The notes: generated by a model from the sequence alone, not told the origin. A stretch of 64,000 bases of DNA from Thermoleophilaceae bacterium (GCA_030447725.1 JAUJOQ010000003.1:233508-297507), one strand, 5' to 3'; shown: positions 17,866 to 26,663, numbered from the stretch's first letter. Translations and numbers: made by a program.

Positions 17866-18299
17866 GCGCCTTCGCTGACTCCTCGGCTCTCGTCAAGCTC
17901 TACGCGGACGAGGACGGGCACGATGCGGTGGGGAGACTGGATGCGATCGCCGTGTGCGCGCTTGCGCGCGTTGAGGTGCCGGCCGCACTCTGGGGCAAGG
18001 TACGTATGCGACAGCTCGAGCCTGCCGACGCGGGCACCCTCGTGCTGGAGTTCGAGGCCGACTTCTTCGGTACCGAGGAGGAGCTGCCGCGCTTTGCGGT
18101 ATTGGCGGTCGGGATGCCGGTCCTCGAAGAGGCCGCAGCTCGCGCCGCCGCCCACGGACTGCGCGCCTACGACGCGGTGCAGCTCGCAAGCGCCATCGCT
18201 GCACGGCAAGCCGACGAGGACTGCGATTCGCTTGCGTGCTTCGACCGCGATCTGAGGGACGCGGCGGCGGCGTGCGGATTCGCGTTGATCCCGGAGTGA
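17862..18299 (+). CDS. VapC-like PIN-domain ribonuclease toxin
   Basis: 145 residues if translation begins at CTG 17862, which overlaps the antitoxin TGA (CTGA). The first in-frame standard start is GTG 17928, but it would remove ADSSALVKLY, the first beta strand with the catalytic Asp of the PIN fold. The in-frame stop at 17808-17810 and the lack of ATG/GTG/TTG between leave CTG (or ATC 17820) as the start. Later acidic residues lie in AYDAVQLASAIA and CFDRDLRDAA. Likely a Mg-dependent RNase held inactive by VapB; target unknown. Confidence 0.8.
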   Translation: MSAFADSSALVKLYADEDGHDAVGRLDAIAVCALARVEVPAALWGKVRMRQLEPADAGTLVLEFEADFFGTEEELPRFAVLAVGMPVLEEAAARAAAHGLRAYDAVQLASAIAARQADEDCDSLACFDRDLRDAAAACGFALIPE

Positions 18300-18355
18300 T
18301 CGCGGCTGGCGCCCGGTGTCGGCGACGCCGACCCCAACCGCCACCGGGCCCTTGC

Positions 18356-18361
18356 TAGGTT
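18356..18361 (+). promoter_or_regulatory. Leaderless -10 box of argG
   Basis: TAGGTT ending 8 nt before ATG 18370. No -35 recognised. Confidence 0.45.
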
Positions 18362-18369
18362 GCGCCGCC

Positions 18370-19650
18370 ATGCCAGAGGCCGGCCGCCACACGATCGCCC
18401 GCACCGCCTCGTACGAGGCCGATCCCGACGAGGTGGGCCGGGTGCTGCTGCTCTACTCCGGCGGCCTCGACACGAGCGTGATGCTCAAGTGGATACAGGA
18501 CGAGTACGAGGCCGAGGTGGTCGCCCTCACCGTGAACCTCGGCCAGCCCGGCGAGGACTTCGACGTGGTCCGCGGCAAGGCGCTCGATCTCGGCGCGCTG
18601 GAGTGCCATGTGGTCGACGCGCGCGAGGAGTTCGCGCACGAGTACGTGAAGCCGGCGATCAAGGCCAACGGGATGTACGGCGGCGGCTACCCGCTGTTCA
18701 CCGCGCTCGGCCGCCCGCTGATCGCCAAGCTGGCCGTCGAGAAGGCGCACGAGGCGGGCTGCGACACCATCGCCCACGGCTGCACCGGGAAGGGCAACGA
18801 CCAGGTGAGGATCGAGTCCACCGTGGTCGCGCATGATCCTTCGATGAAGATCATCGCCCCCGTGCGTGGGTGGCAGATGGGCCGCGAGGAGGAGATCGAA
18901 TACGCCCGCCGCCACGGCATTCCCGTCAAGGGGGGCACGGAGGCCCCGCCCTACTCCATCGACGACAACATCTGGGGCCGCTCGTCCGAAGGGGGCCCGA
19001 TCGAGGATCTGGGCGAACCCCCGCGCGACGACGTGTTCGAGCTGGTGGCCGACGCCCGCGACGCGCCCGACTCACACCAGGATCTGCGCGTGGAGTTCGA
19101 GCGCGGGGTGCCGGTGGCCCTCGACGGCGAGCGGCTGGGCCTGGTCGAGCTGATCGAACGCGCCGCCGAGGCAGGCTGTCGCCACGGTGTGGGGATCGTG
19201 GACCACATCGAGGACCGCATCGTCGGCCTGAAGGTCCGCGACCTGTACGAGGTCCCCGCCGCGGAGATCATCCTCACCGCACACCGGGAGCTGGAGAAGC
19301 TCGTGGGCACCATCCACCAGAACCGCTTCAAGCGCAGCCTCGACGAGCAGTGGGCCTTCCTCGTATACGCCGGGCTCTGGTACGAGCCGCTGCGCGAGAA
19401 CCTCGACGCCTACATGGACAGTGTGAACGAGCAGGTGACTGGCGAGATCGTGATCCGCCTCTTCAAAGGTCGAGCCACAGCCGTGGCGCGCAAGTCGCCC
19501 AACGCCCTCTATGACGAGGAGTTGGCGGGCTTCAGCCAGTCCGGGGGCCTCTTCTCCCAGCAGGCGAGCCCCGGCTTCATCGAGCTCTGGAGCTTGCAGT
19601 CGCGAATGGCGCATGGAATCCGCCAACGCAGGGGTAAGGAAGGCTCATGA
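18370..19650 (+). CDS. argG: Argininosuccinate synthase
   Basis: 426-residue ATP-pyrophosphatase-type ligase joining citrulline and aspartate. The PP-loop reads LLLYSGGLDTSVMLKW; HGCTGKGNDQVRIE, AP(V)RGWQMGREEEI and the C-terminal tetramer region complete the family pattern. ATG 18370 is chosen from the TAGGTT box 8 nt upstream; ATG/GTG codons further up add an unrelated low-complexity N-terminus. argH is not in the window. The stop overlaps a small membrane-protein gene. Confidence 0.96.
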   Translation: MPEAGRHTIARTASYEADPDEVGRVLLLYSGGLDTSVMLKWIQDEYEAEVVALTVNLGQPGEDFDVVRGKALDLGALECHVVDAREEFAHEYVKPAIKANGMYGGGYPLFTALGRPLIAKLAVEKAHEAGCDTIAHGCTGKGNDQVRIESTVVAHDPSMKIIAPVRGWQMGREEEIEYARRHGIPVKGGTEAPPYSIDDNIWGRSSEGGPIEDLGEPPRDDVFELVADARDAPDSHQDLRVEFERGVPVALDGERLGLVELIERAAEAGCRHGVGIVDHIEDRIVGLKVRDLYEVPAAEIILTAHRELEKLVGTIHQNRFKRSLDEQWAFLVYAGLWYEPLRENLDAYMDSVNEQVTGEIVIRLFKGRATAVARKSPNALYDEELAGFSQSGGLFSQQASPGFIELWSLQSRMAHGIRQRRGKEGS

Positions 19651-19814
19651 ACTCACGCAGCTACACCATCCTGGGATGGATCGTCTGGCAGGTTGGGTCG
19701 CGCGTGGCCAAGCGCAAGATGAGCCGGAACCGCACGAAGATCGGCGCCGCGGGCGTGATCGCGCTGGTCCTGGTCGGCGGCGTGCTGGCCGCCCGCGCAG
19801 ACTCCGAAGAATAG
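19647..19814 (+). CDS. Small single-pass membrane protein downstream of argG
   Basis: 55 residues from ATG 19647, overlapping the argG stop (ATGA). The N-terminal part is basic (RVAKRKMSRNRTK). One hydrophobic helix follows (AAGVIALVLVGGVLAA), then an acidic tail DSEE. No known family is recognised. The overlap with argG and good spacing make it likely real and co-translated. It may be cytoplasm-in by the positive-inside rule. Confidence 0.6.
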   Translation: MNSRSYTILGWIVWQVGSRVAKRKMSRNRTKIGAAGVIALVLVGGVLAARADSEE

Positions 19815-19832
19815 GAAATTGCGCCCGGCTGA

Positions 19833-20237
19833 TCAGGCGCGGGGGGACCGCTCGGCGACCTTGGCGCGCGGCGCGGCCTCCGCATCGGTGCGAAAGCGGG
19901 TGCCGATCGTGATCAGCAGGTGGGCGACCCCGAGCACGATGAACATCACGGTGGGAGCGGTCTCTCCGGAGAAGCCGGCGAGGAAGGGCAGCGCGATCAG
20001 CACCACCACCAGCACGTAATCCAGCGCCACGTGGGCGGGCCGCGGGATCTGGTTCACCAGGCTCGTGGGTCCGTCGGTGGCGGCGGCGATCGCCAGGATC
20101 ACCACACCGATCACGATCGACAGCGCGGTGGCCGCACCGCTGTCGAAGTCGAGGAGGAACGGCGCCACGATCAGCGCGGCGGCCGCCACGTATTCGATCA
20201 CGCCGTGAGCGAGCAGCGGGATGGGTCCGTCGCGCAT
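19833..20237 (-). CDS. Four-helix membrane protein (SPW-repeat-like)
   Basis: 134 residues from ATG 20237; GTG 20246 is an alternative. Four hydrophobic helices arranged as two similar halves: HGVIEYVAAAALIVAPFLLDF / ATALSIVIGVVILAIA and HVALDYVLVVVLIALPFLAGF / TVMFIVLGVAHLLITI. The repeat of 'D/EYV...P F' suggests an internal duplication, as in SPW-repeat proteins. A TATAAA stretch lies 10 nt before ATG 20237. Function unknown. It converges with the argG cluster and is divergent from gdh. Confidence 0.7.
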   Translation of the reverse strand: MRDGPIPLLAHGVIEYVAAAALIVAPFLLDFDSGAATALSIVIGVVILAIAAATDGPTSLVNQIPRPAHVALDYVLVVVLIALPFLAGFSGETAPTVMFIVLGVAHLLITIGTRFRTDAEAAPRAKVAERSPRA

Positions 20238-20294
20238 CACGTGCACCTTTATACCCGTCCGAGGTCCGGCTGGATCAGCAGGCGAGGTATTCCG

Positions 20295-20300
20295 TACCCT
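20295..20300 (+). promoter_or_regulatory. Leaderless -10 box of glutamate dehydrogenase
   Basis: TACCCT ending 6 nt before ATG 20307. Confidence 0.45.
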
Positions 20301-20306
20301 GCCGGG

Positions 20307-21632
20307 ATGAAGACCGAGCGAAGGGGGGACGGCGGCTGGGCGGGCGTCGTGGCCTCCGAGCCCTACATGGTGGGACCGGGTTCGGAGTGGCGCTCTGAGC
20401 TCTATCGGGTGGCCGTGGATCAGTTCACTCGCGCCGCGGACCTGCTCGGGCTCGAGCGCGAGGTGCGCTCACGGCTGCTGGAGCCGCGCCGCTCGCTGGT
20501 CGTGAACTTCCCGGTGCGACGCGACTCCGGTGAGGTCGAGATCTTCACCGGCTACCGGGTGCAGCACACGCTCACCATGGGTCCGATGAAGGGAGGCGTG
20601 CGCTACGGGCCCGGTGTGTCGATGGGGGAGTGCGCCGCGCTTGCGATGTGGATGACGCTCAAGTGCTCGCTTCTCGGGCTCCCCTTCGGCGGTGCGAAGG
20701 GCGGCGTGCGCTGTGACCCCAACCGGCTCTCGGTCGCCGAGCTGGAGCGGCTCACCCGCCGGTACGCCTCCGAGCTCTTCCCCATCATCGGCCCCGACAG
20801 CGATATCCCGGCTCCCGACATGGCCACCGGCGAGCGGGAGATGGCGTGGTTCATGGACACCTACTCTCAGCAAGTGGGTCACCCGGTGCCCGAGATCGTG
20901 ACCGGCAAGCCGCTCGTGCTGGGCGGCACCGAGGGCCGCGACATCGCGACCGGCCTCGGTGTGGTGTTCGTCCTCGAGGAAGTGCTGCGCTCCCTGAGCC
21001 GGCCGGTCGAGGGGCTGCGGGTAGCCGTGCAGGGCCTCGGCAACGTCGGCGCTGTGGTGGTGCGTGAGCTGGCTGCCCGCGGGGCGCTCATCGTGGGCGT
21101 CTCCGACGTGAGCGGTGGGCTCGTGGAGCCGGACGGACTCGACGTGGACGCGGTCTTCACCTGGGTGGCCGAGCACGATTTCCTGCGCGGCTTTCCCCGC
21201 GGTGAGCACGTGAGCCGCACCGCCGTGCTCGAGGCCCCCTGCGACGTGCTCATCCCCGCCGCCGTCGAGCGGCAGATCACCGCGGAGAACGCCGAAGCGA
21301 TCGACTGCGAGCTGGTGGTGGAGGCGGCCAACGGGCCGACCACCCCCGAGGCCGACGTACTGCTCGCCCGGAGGGGGATCGACGTGGTGCCCGACGTCCT
21401 CGCCAACGCCGGCGGGGTCACGGTGAGCTACTTCGAATGGGTCCAGGACCAGCAGAAGTACTCTTGGAACGGCGAGGAGGTCGTCACCCGCCTGCGGCTG
21501 CAGCTCCAGGAGGCGCTGGCGAGGGTGGTCGCCGCCCGTGCCCGCCACGGGGTGGACTGGCGCACGGCGGCGCAGTCGGTGGCGATCGAGCGGGTCGCCG
21601 AGGCGTCGCGCCTGCGCACGATCTACCCGTAG
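20307..21632 (+). CDS. Glutamate dehydrogenase
   Basis: 441-residue Glu/Leu/Phe/Val dehydrogenase interconverting glutamate and 2-oxoglutarate plus ammonia. The substrate domain shows GPMKGGVRYGPGVS, then LPFGGAKGGVRCDP with the catalytic Lys, and PAPDMATGEREMAWFMD. The Rossmann domain shows VAVQGLGNVGAVV. VEAANGPTTPEAD and NAGGVTVSYFEWVQD follow, matching hexameric GDHs of about 420-440 residues. NAD versus NADP use is not certain from sequence. It links carbon metabolism to the neighbouring arginine genes. Confidence 0.93.
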   Translation: MKTERRGDGGWAGVVASEPYMVGPGSEWRSELYRVAVDQFTRAADLLGLEREVRSRLLEPRRSLVVNFPVRRDSGEVEIFTGYRVQHTLTMGPMKGGVRYGPGVSMGECAALAMWMTLKCSLLGLPFGGAKGGVRCDPNRLSVAELERLTRRYASELFPIIGPDSDIPAPDMATGEREMAWFMDTYSQQVGHPVPEIVTGKPLVLGGTEGRDIATGLGVVFVLEEVLRSLSRPVEGLRVAVQGLGNVGAVVVRELAARGALIVGVSDVSGGLVEPDGLDVDAVFTWVAEHDFLRGFPRGEHVSRTAVLEAPCDVLIPAAVERQITAENAEAIDCELVVEAANGPTTPEADVLLARRGIDVVPDVLANAGGVTVSYFEWVQDQQKYSWNGEEVVTRLRLQLQEALARVVAARARHGVDWRTAAQSVAIERVAEASRLRTIYP

Positions 21633-21754
21633 ATGGTTGGTCCAGCGCCGATATGGCGGGTCATCCGTGGGTGCGGCAAAAAGGAATCAATCATCTAGTT
21701 CCTGAGTCCGCCCCAAAGTGCGGTGGTCGCCGCTTTAGCGTCGGGTCGCGTCCC

Positions 21755-21760
21755 TATATT
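21755..21760 (+). promoter_or_regulatory. Leaderless -10 box of dnaE
   Basis: TATATT ending 8 nt before GTG 21769. The 136-bp gap before dnaE holds nothing else I can name. Confidence 0.55.
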
Positions 21761-21768
21761 CGACGCCC

Positions 21769-24700
21769 GTGAGCGCCGCCCACCTCCACGTCCATTCCGA
21801 GTACTCGCTGCTCGACGGCGCCTGCAAGATCGACTCGCTCGCCGAGCGCGCCGCCTCCTACGGCCAGCCGGCCCTCGGCCTCACCGACCATGGGGTCATG
21901 AACGGCGCGGTCGAGCACTACAAGGCATGTCAGAAGCACGGGATCAAGCCGATCATGGGCTTCGAGGCCTACTACGTCGACGACCGCCGCACGGAGGCCG
22001 TGCGCTATGAGCGCAACCACCTCACGCTGCTGGCCCGCAGCGACGAGGGCTTTCGCAACCTCGTCAAGCTCACCAGCGCCGGCTTCCTCGAGGGCTACAA
22101 GCGGGGCAAGGCCAACGTCGACATGGACCTGCTCTCACGCCACTCGGCGGGGGTGATAGCGCTCACGGGCTGCCTTGCCTCGCGCTTCTGCCAGCGACTG
22201 GTGGCCGACAATCCGGCCGAGGCGCGCGCCCACGTCGACGAGCTGTTGCAGGTCTTCGGCGCCGACAACCTCTACTTCGAGGTCCAGAAGAACGGGCTGG
22301 CCCCTCAAGACAAGGCCAACGAGGGCATCGTGAGGATCGCCCGCGAGGTCGGCCGGCCGGTGGTGGGCACCGCCGACGTGCACTACCTGGGGCGTGACGA
22401 CTACCACAACCACTCCGCGCTCCTGTGCGTTCAGACCAAGAGCACCATCTCAGAGCCCAAGCTCAGCTTCGAGACCAACGAGTTCTACCTCAAGAGCTCG
22501 GAGGAGATGGCGGCCTCGTTTGCCGAGTGGCCCGAGGCCGTGCCCACGTCCCTGGAGATCGCCGAGCGCTGCCAGGTCGACATCGAGCTGGGGAAGATGC
22601 TGATCCCCACCTACGTGACGCCAGAGGGCGAGACCGAGGGCTCCCACCTGCGCCGGCTCGCGCTAGAGGGCATGCAGCGCCGCTACGGAGCGCCTGCGCC
22701 CGCGGAGGCGATGGAGCGCCTCGACATGGAGCTCGAGGTGATCGGCCGGATGGGCTTCGACGCCTACTTCCTGATCGTCTGGGACTTCGTCAAGTTCGCG
22801 AAGGACAACGGCATCGCCGTGGGCCCCGGCCGCGGCTCGGCGGCCGGCTCGATCGTCTCCTACTGCCTCGACATCACCGAGGTCGACCCGCTCGCCTATG
22901 GGCTCCTGTTCGAGCGCTTCCTCAACCCCGAGCGGGTGTCGATGCCCGACATCGACATCGACTTCTCGGTGCGCGGCCGCGACCGCGTGATGCGCTACGT
23001 GGCCGACAAGTACGGCCAGGAGTCCGTAGCGCAGATCGTCACCTTCGGCCGGATGTTCCCGCGCGCGGCCACACGCGACGCCGCGCGCGTGCTCGGCTTC
23101 GACTACGGCACCGGGGACCGGATCGCCAAGCTCATCCCCGAGCCGGTGATGGGCCGCTCCAAGACCTTCGAGCAGTACCTCAAAGAGGAGGCCGAGCTCA
23201 AGCGCATCTACGACTCCGAGCCCGAGTCACGCCAGGTGATCGACACCGCTCGCGGGCTGGAGGGCATCGTGCGCAACGCGTCCATTCACGCCGCCGCGGT
23301 GGTGATCGCCGACCGCCCCCTCACCGACATCGTCCCGCTGCAGCTGGCCGAGGACAAGGGCGCCGCGGTCGACGGCGAGCGCGCCTACCGCACCGTCACC
23401 CAGTACTCCATGAAGCCGATCGAGGAGATCGGGCTGCTCAAGATGGACTTCCTCGGCCTCCGCAACCTCGATGTGATCGAGGACTGCCTGGACATCCTCG
23501 AGGAGTCGTCCGGTGAGCGGCTCGACATGGCCGCGCTGCCACTCGACGACGAGAAGACGTTCGAGATGATGGCCCGCGGGGATTCGATCGGCGTCTTCCA
23601 GTTCGAGTCCGAGGGAATGCGCGAGACGCTGCGCAAGGTGCGCCCCAACGAGTTCCAGGACTTCATCGCGCTGAACGCGCTCTACCGACCGGGCGCGATG
23701 GCCTACATCGACACCTACGCGCGAAACAAGCGCAACCGCGACGGGATCGAGTACCTCGATGAGCGGCTGCGCACGATCACCGAGAAGACCTACGGGGTGA
23801 TCCTCTACCAGGAGCAGCTCATGCAGATCTCGAAGTCGATCGCCGGCTTCACGGGCGCGCAGGCAGACGACTTGCGCAAGGCGATCGGCAAGAAGAACCG
23901 CGAGGCGATGGCCGCCCTGAAGGAGGCCTACTTCGAGGGCGCACGCGCGAGCGGGACGAGCGAGGCGGTCATCAACCAGCTCTGGTCGGTCAACGAGGCC
24001 GCGGCCGACTACTCGTTCAACCTTGCCCACGCCGCCTGCTACGGGCTGATCGGCTACCGAACGGCGTGGCTCAAAGCCAACCACCCGGCCGAGTACATGG
24101 CGGCGCTGATCTCCTCGGTGATGTCGACCAAGGACAAGGTGCCCTTCTTCGTCGCCTGCTGCGAGGAGATGGGCATCGAGGTGCTGCCGCCCGACGTCAA
24201 CGAGTGCGGCCACACGTTCGTCACGGCCGGCAACAACGTGCGCTTCGGCCTCGACGCGGTCAAGAACGTGGGCTCCTCGGCGGTCGACGCGATCATCACC
24301 GCGCGCGATGAAGGTGGTCCGTTCTCCTCGATCTGGGACTTCTGCCGCCGGGTCGATTGCCGCTGCGTGAACAAGAAGGCAACCGAGGCGCTGATCAAGT
24401 GCGGTGCGCTGGACTCCACGGGAGCCACCCGGGCCGGGATGCTGGCGGTGCTCGAGCAGGCTCAGGGGTCGGGCCAGAAGACACAGCAGGACGCCGCTCT
24501 CGGCCAGGCCTCCATCTTCGACCTCGAGGAGCTGCCCCCCGGGGGTGCGGCGCCCGGAGGAGCCTTCGGCGCGCCCGACCTTCCGGTGCCGGCGATCGCC
24601 GACGAACGTGCCGAGCTCAACGAGTGGGAGAGGGAGACGCTTGGCCTGTTTCTCTCGAGCCACCCGCTGAAGGAGGTGCGTGCCGTGATGCGGTCACGGG

Positions 24701-25260
24701 TCGACTGCGCGCTGACCGACCTCAGGGACAAGCGCGACAACGAGTGGGTCACGATCGGCGGGATGATCACCGAGTGCAAGAAGATCCGCACCCGCAAGGG
24801 CGACACGATGATGTTCGCCACCCTCGACGACCTCACCGCGAGTGTCGAGATGCTGATCTTCAAAGCCGACAGCACCGCCAACGCCGACATCCTCGAGGTC
24901 GACCGGCTGGTGATCGTGCGTGGCCGCGTGGAGCACAAAGAGGCCGGCGAGATCAAGTTCATCGCTCAGGACCTCGAGGCCTTTCAGCCGACGCCGGAGG
25001 AGGTGGTGGCCGCCGACGCCCTCGCCGCTGTCGAGCCTGTGGCCAAGCGGGTCACGATCGATGTCGACCCCGGCGTGCCCGACAGCTTCCTCGACGAGCT
25101 GCGCGACATCTGCCGCAACAACCCCGGCGACCACGAGCTGCTGCTTGTCGTGGGCCGGCGCTCACTGCTCCTGGGCGAGAGCTACCGCGTGGCGGCCAAC
25201 AGATCCTGCTTCGCGGAACTGGAGCAGCTCCCCGGCACGGCTCGCAGAGCCGCGGCCTGA
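21769..25260 (+). CDS. dnaE: DNA polymerase III alpha subunit
   Basis: 1163-residue replicative polymerase of the DnaE1 type. Order: PHP domain (HLHVHSEYSLLDG at residues 5-17), palm with catalytic aspartates in PDIDIDF (residues 393-399) and KMDFLGLRNLDVIED, fingers, tandem helix-hairpin-helix region, then an OB domain (WVTIGGMITECKKIRTRKGDTMMFATLDD near 990) and a C-terminal tail. Intact PHP histidines suggest metal binding and possible proofreading, as known for actinobacterial DnaE1. GTG start supported by a TATATT box. The TGA lies in the left arm of a 17-bp inverted repeat. Confidence 0.97.
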   Translation: MSAAHLHVHSEYSLLDGACKIDSLAERAASYGQPALGLTDHGVMNGAVEHYKACQKHGIKPIMGFEAYYVDDRRTEAVRYERNHLTLLARSDEGFRNLVKLTSAGFLEGYKRGKANVDMDLLSRHSAGVIALTGCLASRFCQRLVADNPAEARAHVDELLQVFGADNLYFEVQKNGLAPQDKANEGIVRIAREVGRPVVGTADVHYLGRDDYHNHSALLCVQTKSTISEPKLSFETNEFYLKSSEEMAASFAEWPEAVPTSLEIAERCQVDIELGKMLIPTYVTPEGETEGSHLRRLALEGMQRRYGAPAPAEAMERLDMELEVIGRMGFDAYFLIVWDFVKFAKDNGIAVGPGRGSAAGSIVSYCLDITEVDPLAYGLLFERFLNPERVSMPDIDIDFSVRGRDRVMRYVADKYGQESVAQIVTFGRMFPRAATRDAARVLGFDYGTGDRIAKLIPEPVMGRSKTFEQYLKEEAELKRIYDSEPESRQVIDTARGLEGIVRNASIHAAAVVIADRPLTDIVPLQLAEDKGAAVDGERAYRTVTQYSMKPIEEIGLLKMDFLGLRNLDVIEDCLDILEESSGERLDMAALPLDDEKTFEMMARGDSIGVFQFESEGMRETLRKVRPNEFQDFIALNALYRPGAMAYIDTYARNKRNRDGIEYLDERLRTITEKTYGVILYQEQLMQISKSIAGFTGAQADDLRKAIGKKNREAMAALKEAYFEGARASGTSEAVINQLWSVNEAAADYSFNLAHAACYGLIGYRTAWLKANHPAEYMAALISSVMSTKDKVPFFVACCEEMGIEVLPPDVNECGHTFVTAGNNVRFGLDAVKNVGSSAVDAIITARDEGGPFSSIWDFCRRVDCRCVNKKATEALIKCGALDSTGATRAGMLAVLEQAQGSGQKTQQDAALGQASIFDLEELPPGGAAPGGAFGAPDLPVPAIADERAELNEWERETLGLFLSSHPLKEVRAVMRSRVDCALTDLRDKRDNEWVTIGGMITECKKIRTRKGDTMMFATLDDLTASVEMLIFKADSTANADILEVDRLVIVRGRVEHKEAGEIKFIAQDLEAFQPTPEEVVAADALAAVEPVAKRVTIDVDPGVPDSFLDELRDICRNNPGDHELLLVVGRRSLLLGESYRVAANRSCFAELEQLPGTARRAAA

Positions 25261-25360
25261 GCCGCGGCGACCAAGCGATTCGGGGGACGCAGGGAGCGAC
25301 GCGTGCGCGAGCACGCAAGCGACCGAGGACCTCGAAGGGCGCCGGTCGCCGCGGCTCAGG
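25256..25360. repeat. 17-bp perfect inverted repeat around a GNRA-capped hairpin
   Basis: CCTGAGCCGCGGCGACC (25256-25272, containing the dnaE TGA) is exactly complementary to GGTCGCCGCGGCTCAGG (25344-25360). The 71-nt interior holds a second hairpin, GCGTGC-GCGA-GCACGC, with a GNRA-type tetraloop. The right arm ends 4 nt before the TACACT box of the next gene. No T-run follows, so it is not a standard terminator. Confidence 0.75.
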
Positions 25361-25364
25361 GGGC

Positions 25365-25370
25365 TACACT
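25365..25370 (+). promoter_or_regulatory. Leaderless -10 box of Cys-rich protein gene
   Basis: TACACT ending 7 nt before GTG 25378. Confidence 0.55.
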
Positions 25371-25377
25371 GGGCCGC

Positions 25378-25767
25378 GTGGAGAGCGCATCCGTCAATGC
25401 GGCCGAGCAGCACGAGTGCCGGCAGTGCTGCACGTTCTGCGACCGGGTCGTCCACCCCTCCGGGTGCATCGAGTCGCGCTGCGCGTACCTCTACCTCTTC
25501 GACGACGAGCAGACCGGCCAACGGTTCATGGGCTGCATGAACAAGGTCTTCCGCGCGGAGATCGAAGTCGAGGCCTTCGAGCAGGCCCAGCGCACCCGCC
25601 ACGGCTTCGGCGGGGTGAAGATGACCGGCCGTCCGATCCCCCGGTGCCGCACCTCGGTCGAGAAGGCCTACGGCGGCTACGGCGAGCCCTTCGACTGCGT
25701 CAACCCGCGCTTCTTCGACTCGCCGGTCGAGCCCGATCCGGCGTTTGACTTGCGCGACCGCCTGTAG
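25378..25767 (+). CDS. Conserved cysteine-rich protein of unknown function
   Basis: 129 residues from GTG 25378. It has nine cysteines: 14, 17, 18, 21 (CxxCCxxC), 30, 35, 53, 90 and 107. The spacing suggests one or two metal or Fe-S sites. An aromatic-rich middle (AYLYLFDDEQTGQRFMGCMNKVF) follows the first cluster. No signal peptide is seen, so it is probably cytoplasmic. I do not recognise the family. It is transcribed from its own leaderless-type promoter between dnaE and the convergent endonuclease gene. Confidence 0.7.
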   Translation: MESASVNAAEQHECRQCCTFCDRVVHPSGCIESRCAYLYLFDDEQTGQRFMGCMNKVFRAEIEVEAFEQAQRTRHGFGGVKMTGRPIPRCRTSVEKAYGGYGEPFDCVNPRFFDSPVEPDPAFDLRDRL

Positions 25768-25781
25768 CCCGTTCGACTGGT

Positions 25782-26657
25782 TCAGGTCGATACGCGCCGC
25801 CTGCGCGCCCGCAGGCCATTGGCGCGCAGCTTGCGCGCGCGGTCGATGTCCGCCTTCGCGGGCGCCCTTCCCTCCACGCCCGGGCCCTCGAAGATCGCCG
25901 GCAGGCCCTCGAAGCGCGGCTCCGAGAGGAAGGCCCCGCAGCCGCGCGCGCCCAGCTCGCCGTCGCCAAGTGGGGCGTGACGGTCGCGGTTCGAGCCGAG
26001 CGGCGTCTGAGAGTCGTTCACGTGCAGGCAGCGCAGCCGGTCCCCGCCCACCAGCGAGACACAGCTGGCCATCACGTCCGCGAGCCCGTCCGCGGTGCGC
26101 ACGTCGAACCCGCTCGCCAACAGGTGGCAGGAGTCCAGGCACAGGCCGAGGCGCTCGTGGCCGCCCGCCAGCTCCACGAGCTCGGCCAGCTCCTCGAAGG
26201 ACCGCCCGAGCGTGTTGCCGGCGCCCGCGGTGTCCTCGAGCAGCAGCGGGCAGTTCTCGGACTCCTCGAGGGCGAAGCGGAGTGCGTCTCCCACCCGGGC
26301 CAGCGCTTCGTCATGGGGCTCGCCCACGGTCGAGCCGGGGTGCAGCACCACCCCCGCGGCGCCGATCGCGTCGCCCATCCGCAGGGCGTGCACGAGGGAG
26401 GCCAGCGACTTCTCTCGGATGGCGGGGTCCTTCGAGGCGCAGTTGATGAGGTAGACGGCATGGATCACGACCGAGCGGATCATGCCGTCGTCCATCAGCT
26501 CCAGGAAGGCGGCGATGTCGTCGTCCCTCCAGCGGGTGGGCCGCCACATCCGGGGTGACTGGTTGAAGACCTGGATCGCATCGGCGCCGATCTCGACTCC
26601 CCGAGAGTGCGCGTTCACCAGGCCGCCCGCGGTGGATACGTGAGCGCCGATTAGCAT
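25782..26657 (-). CDS. nfo: Endonuclease IV (AP endonuclease)
   Basis: 291-residue TIM-barrel AP endonuclease for base-excision repair. It begins MLIGAHVSTAGGL and shows the Zn-site stretches VFNQSPRMW, HAVYLINCAS, LHPGSTVGE, LLEDTAGAGNTLG, LCLDSCHLLASGFD, CLHVNDSQTPLGSNRDRHAPLGDG and IFEGPG. All expected metal ligands appear present. The start ATG at 26657 is only 6 bp from the divergent gltX ATG. A longer antisense reading through gltX was discarded. Confidence 0.95.
   Translation of the reverse strand: MLIGAHVSTAGGLVNAHSRGVEIGADAIQVFNQSPRMWRPTRWRDDDIAAFLELMDDGMIRSVVIHAVYLINCASKDPAIREKSLASLVHALRMGDAIGAAGVVLHPGSTVGEPHDEALARVGDALRFALEESENCPLLLEDTAGAGNTLGRSFEELAELVELAGGHERLGLCLDSCHLLASGFDVRTADGLADVMASCVSLVGGDRLRCLHVNDSQTPLGSNRDRHAPLGDGELGARGCGAFLSEPRFEGLPAIFEGPGVEGRAPAKADIDRARKLRANGLRARRRRVST
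26652..26657 (+). promoter_or_regulatory. Leaderless -10 box of gltX inside nfo start
   Basis: TAGCAT ends 6 nt before gltX ATG 26664. Its last three bases are the complement of the nfo ATG, so gltX promoter and nfo start codon share DNA. Confidence 0.5.
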
Positions 26658-26663
26658 CGAAGG

